Shown: piece after piece, positions 12,667 through 15,501 of the stretch
Numbering within the stretch: the first letter of the stretch is position 1
Layout: every line of letters starts with the position of its first letter
Assembly: GCA_937926515.1 (NCBI GenBank)
Contig: CALAZZ010000091.1
Location: 1-15,501 of the forward strand
Length of the DNA stretch: 15,501 bases
Reading direction: 5' to 3'
DNA from: an uncultured Bacteroidales bacterium
GTDB taxonomy: Bacteria > Bacteroidota > Bacteroidia > Bacteroidales > F082
Program-made: the position numbers and the translations under genes
The notes under the pieces: generated by a model
Database searches by the model: none
Told to the model about the DNA's origin: nothing
What the model saw: the letters and a program-made list of their open reading frames with translations, nothing else

Positions 12667-13728
12667 GTGATAAAAAAACGAGTGTATTTTACCTATCATT
12701 TCAGCTTGGCCAACAAGTGCCTGTTCCCTTTTTATGCCCTTTTACTGATCCTGTTGATTAGCAGATGTGTTTCTGTTGCACAAGACAAGCTCACGATCGA
12801 AGCCAGGCCCTTGGGCCAATTACCTGCTGTGTTGAAGGAAAGCTCCGGACTCGCCGTAACCGAGATAAATAGGATATGGACACATAATGACGCTGGCAAC
12901 ACCAATGAAATTTTCTGTGTGGATACCACCGGCACTTTATTGCGATCTCTATTTGTATACAATGCATTGAACATCGACTGGGAAGACCTGGCCATGGATC
13001 CCCAAAGGAATATATATATCAATGATGCAGGCAATAACGCCAATGATCGTGATGATCTTCGCATATACATCATCCCCAATCCCGATGAGGTTGAAAGCAG
13101 TTTTATCGAAGCTGACATCATCGATTTTGATTTCCCTGACCAAAACACATTCCCCCCACCACAATCCAATCGCAATTTCGATATAGAAGCACTCGCATGG
13201 TGGAACGGCTATCTGTACCTATTCACAAAGAACCGAAGCAATCCACAGAATGGCTATTGCAAGCTTTATCGCTTGCCGGCCCTGGCCGGAACCTACACAG
13301 CCACCCTTCTTGACAGCATTTACCTGGGAAATAGCAACGCTTCGGCCAGGGTGACCGCCGCTGACATTAATCACGAAACCGGCGAACTGGTCTTACTCAC
13401 AGCAGACCGTATCGTATCTTTTACCAATTATCCGCATGACAGATTCTTCAGCGGCACCATGACAGATTATTATTTTTCGGAGAAAATGGGACAGATCGAA
13501 GCACTTGTATTTTATACCCACCGGAAACTCTACATGACCGAGGAGGGCTCCTCATCCAATCCCGGCTATTTATATGATATAGATCTGGATCTGATTGATG
13601 ACCTGCCCGAAAACAGCGGAACAGGATATTTTCGCGTTTCACCCAATCCGTCCCAAGGCCTATTCAGGATGAAAACTCCGCCACCAACAAAGGTATCCTG
13701 CAATTATTTACCCTCGAAGGACAATTAG
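12667..13728 (+). CDS. Secreted beta-propeller-like protein, T9SS cargo with frameshifted C-terminus
   Basis: As read, this gives 353 residues from a GTG start, 18 nt after the previous stop. The N-terminus (MIKKRVYFTYHFSLANKCLF, then PFYALLLILLISRCVSVAQ) is a long signal peptide with likely cleavage after VAQ (about residue 39). The mature part has blade-like repeats: SSGLAVTEINRIWTHNDAGN, NIDWEDLAMDPQRNIYINDA, FDIEALAWWNGYLYLFTKNR, AADINHETGELVLLT and IEALVFYTHRKLYMTEEG. They resemble a Bacteroidota secreted beta-propeller group, perhaps related to phytase- or esterase-like propellers; no enzyme activity can be claimed. After GTGYFRVSPNPSQGLF, the start of a T9SS sorting domain, the frame degenerates (MKTPPPTKVSC) and ends at 13728. 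The rest of the sorting domain continues in another frame to 13850, so the gene is frameshifted near 13669-13675. The intact product would be about 394 residues. Confidence 0.78.
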   Translation: MIKKRVYFTYHFSLANKCLFPFYALLLILLISRCVSVAQDKLTIEARPLGQLPAVLKESSGLAVTEINRIWTHNDAGNTNEIFCVDTTGTLLRSLFVYNALNIDWEDLAMDPQRNIYINDAGNNANDRDDLRIYIIPNPDEVESSFIEADIIDFDFPDQNTFPPPQSNRNFDIEALAWWNGYLYLFTKNRSNPQNGYCKLYRLPALAGTYTATLLDSIYLGNSNASARVTAADINHETGELVLLTADRIVSFTNYPHDRFFSGTMTDYYFSEKMGQIEALVFYTHRKLYMTEEGSSSNPGYLYDIDLDLIDDLPENSGTGYFRVSPNPSQGLFRMKTPPPTKVSCNYLPSKDN

Positions 13729-13850
13729 TCCACACAGAAGCGGTAGCCGGATCAACTGTACTAAACCTTAACCACCTGATTCCGGGTAAATATATTATGC
13801 TTATTGAAAGCGGGGATAAACATCTTCACAGACGAATCATTAAGCTTTAG
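13671..13850 (+). pseudogene. Out-of-frame remainder of the T9SS C-terminal sorting domain
   Basis: From the GAA at 13671, one frame away from the propeller gene, the sequence reads ENSATNKGILQLFTLEGQLV, then HTEAVAGSTVLNLNHLIPGK and YIMLIESGDKHLHRRIIKL before TAG at 13848-13850. This is the second half of a type A T9SS sorting domain (G-x-x-V, L-x-x-L-x-x-GxY, and the terminal KL). Together with SPNPSQGLF in the upstream frame it makes a complete domain. One extra A in the run at 13672-13675 would join the frames as RMKNSATNKG. Without it the protein should fail to be exported by T9SS. Confidence 0.82.
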
Positions 13851-13898
13851 TTTCAACTTATTCGGGATTTTTCAATAGAAAAGCATAAATTTATCAGA

Positions 13899-15501
13899 CT
13901 TTCAATTCCATGATGGTGCGATTGATAGAATATAAACGACATTCACACCAAATCTGGTAAAAGCGTTTCAATTCCATGATGGTGCGATTGATAGAGTAGC
14001 GAAAAACAGAAGTAATATCAGTAAGTCCATGTTTCAATTCCATGATGGTGCGATTGATAGTTGAAAAGTAAAAGTAATTTATTGGCTGAGTTACTACGTT
14101 TCAATTCCATGATGGTGCGATTGATAGTTTTCTTGTACTTGTTTAATACTGTTGGCTCCATTGTTTCAATTCCATGATGGTGCGATTGATAGGCACTCTG
14201 CCTTCATGTGCGGGAAGTCTTTAACTAGTTTCAATTCCATGATGGTGCGATTGATAGTTTTTAATGTCGAAATGGTTTAATGCAGTTTCCCAGTTTCAAT
14301 TCCATGATGGTGCGATTGATAGCTTTTAAGAGTTCATCGATGAAAGCTTGATGCTTTAGTTTCAATTCCATGATGGTGCGATTGATAGACTTAACGAGGT
14401 CAAGGAAATGGTTGGGTTTTTTAGTTTCAATTCCATGATGGTGCGATTGATAGCAGCGCTCAACATTCGATGCTGAGAAGGCGGACGCTCGTTTCAATTC
14501 CATGATGGTGCGATTGATAGAAGTCCGAGTAGAACCGTCTGAGCGAGTCAAGGCGCGTTTCAATTCCATGATGGTGCGATTGATAGCGTGGGTTTTCGAT
14601 TTATGATTTATGATTTGTGTTGTTTCAATTCCATGATGGTGCGATTGATAGTTTAAAAATGAGACCAAAAAGAACAGATGACAAATATGTTTCAATTCCA
14701 TGATGGTGCGATTGATAGGGAAACCACCATTTCCAAGTATCCAAATACCACCACCGTTTCAATTCCATGATGGTGCGATTGATAGAAGTCCATTGTCAAG
14801 CAGCCACAGCAGATAATCCGCGTTTCAATTCCATGATGGTGCGATTGATAGGCACCAACCAAGGCTGATACACCTTCAGTTGTAATGTTTCAATTCCATG
14901 ATGGTGCGATTGATAGGGATACCCAACCGAATGGTTTACTTAGCAATAAACATGTTTCAATTCCATGATGGTGCGATTGATAGTCAGTTTTGCAGCTATC
15001 CACAACATCCAGTCCCCTCGTTTCAATTCCATGATGGTGCGATTGATAGTGGTTTATTTATGCTGCAGCTGATCTGTATTATGCTAGTTTCAATTCCATG
15101 ATGGTGCGATTGATAGCCATCCGAGTGTAGTTTTATCCGCACCTAAATAAGGTTTCAATTCCATGATGGTGCGATTGATAGGTTGCCTCCCAGGTTGAGA
15201 TTGCCTTCGAAATCGACGGTTTCAATTCCATGATGGTGCGATTGATAGCACTCAGGACTCGTCAGAGTGTTTCAGCAGAAATAAGTTTCAATTCCATGAT
15301 GGTGCGATTGATAGAAGCATTTTGATGAAGACTTATCGGTACTAAAACAAGTTTCAATTCCATGATGGTGCGATTGATAGAATTCAAGTTCAAAAAAGAA
15401 GATATGGAAGACATTTGTTTCAATTCCATGATGGTGCGATTGATAGAGCATTTTGATGAAGACTTATCGGTACTAAAACAAGTTTCAATTCCATGATGGT
15501 G
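13899..15501 (-). CRISPR. CRISPR array, 25 repeats visible, truncated by window edge
   Basis: Thirty-nucleotide repeats (plus strand GTTTCAATTCC...GATTGATAG) occur at 13899, 13965, 14031, 14098, 14163, 14228, 14293, 14359, 14424, 14491, 14557, 14622, 14689, 14756, 14822, 14887, 14954, 15020, 15087, 15152, 15219, 15285, 15351, 15417 and 15482 (last one cut after 20 nt). The 24 spacers are 35-37 nt. All repeats look identical except the first, whose first base is C instead of G. On the minus strand the repeat ends in ATTGAAAC, the usual 5' crRNA handle of type I-B and type III systems, so transcription is probably right to left. The altered left-end repeat fits the leader-distal end. TCAAT and ATTGA near the repeat ends can pair weakly. 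Leader and cas genes are not in the window, so the subtype is not proven. The 48 bases before the array hold no feature I can name. Confidence 0.98.
15315..15481. repeat. Duplicated CRISPR spacer (spacers 22 and 24)
   Basis: Spacer 22 (15315-15350, 36 nt) and spacer 24 (15447-15481, 35 nt) are identical over 35 nt; both contain GCATTTTGATGAAGAC and end ACTAAAACAA. Spacer 22 has one extra A at its left end. An unrelated 36-nt spacer (15381-15416) lies between them. Confidence 0.97.

Noticed and set aside
12732..13175. 147-codon open frame antisense to the propeller gene
   Set aside because: Low-information antisense frame; the sense strand has a signal peptide and blade repeats.
13665..13680. 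Programmed -1 ribosomal frameshift joining the propeller gene to its sorting domain
   Set aside because: The codons AGG ATG AAA ACT contain no X-XXY-YYZ slippery heptamer in the correct phase, and I see no strong downstream stem; an A-run indel is simpler.
14261..14701. Minus-strand open frame of 146 codons with repeating NRTIMELK peptide
   Set aside because: It lies wholly inside the CRISPR array; the peptide repeat is the translated CRISPR repeat.
14898..15101. Plus-strand open frame of 67 codons with repeating FHDGAID peptide
   Set aside because: Also a translation of CRISPR repeats and spacers, not a gene.
13899..15501. Spacers matching genes inside this window (self-targeting)
   Set aside because: By eye I found no spacer that matches the flanking genes; a proper search of both strands was not possible here.

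Overview
The window looks like a chromosomal segment of a member of the Bacteroidota (class not resolved from sequence alone). The evidence is: a type IX secretion (T9SS) C-terminal sorting domain, an outer-membrane porin with an N-terminal carboxypeptidase-regulatory-like domain, a lipoprotein with a Bacteroidota-style surface-export motif, almost no Shine-Dalgarno sequences, and several TAnnTTTG promoter -7 elements. Base composition is moderately AT-rich. No tRNA, rRNA, transposase or cas gene was found.

Layout. (1) 1-571, minus strand: start of a secreted cell-surface protein cut by the window edge. It is divergent from (2) an alpha/beta-hydrolase esterase at 758-1645; the two candidate -7 elements lie back to back at 613-628. 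(3) 1946-8169, plus strand: a tightly packed phosphate-acquisition operon. It encodes a DUF47/PhoU-like accessory protein, a PiT-type inner-membrane phosphate transporter, an OprO/OprP-like outer-membrane porin, and a putatively surface-exposed lipoprotein with three lamin-tail domains. It ends at a strong hairpin (8188-8228). The PiT protein is unusual: after the transporter come an extra transmembrane helix, a coiled coil and a LuxR/GerE-like DNA-binding domain, so one polypeptide appears to be both transporter and membrane-tethered regulator. (4) 8268-9381: two small genes 4 nt apart, a divergent CYTH-like protein and a canonical short CYTH triphosphatase, followed by a terminator-like hairpin (9391-9441). 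(5) 9527-12648: an SLC13/DASS-family anion transporter with altered signature motifs and a membrane protein of unknown function. (6) 12667-13850: a secreted beta-propeller-like protein whose T9SS sorting domain is displaced by a one-base frameshift in a short A run. (7) 13899-15501: a CRISPR array with 30-nt repeats and 35-37-nt spacers, running off the right edge.

How the parts may work together (inference). Phosphate would cross the outer membrane through the porin, perhaps helped by the lamin-tail lipoprotein, and the inner membrane through PiT with its DUF47 partner. The PiT C-terminus could report transport or phosphate status to DNA. The CYTH proteins and SLC13 carrier fit a theme of phosphate/polyanion handling, but their substrates are not shown by the sequence. 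The array is probably transcribed right to left: read on the minus strand the repeat ends in ATTGAAAC, and the only altered repeat is at the left end. The leader and any cas genes would then lie to the right, outside the window. Two nearly identical spacers near the right edge suggest repeated sampling of one target.
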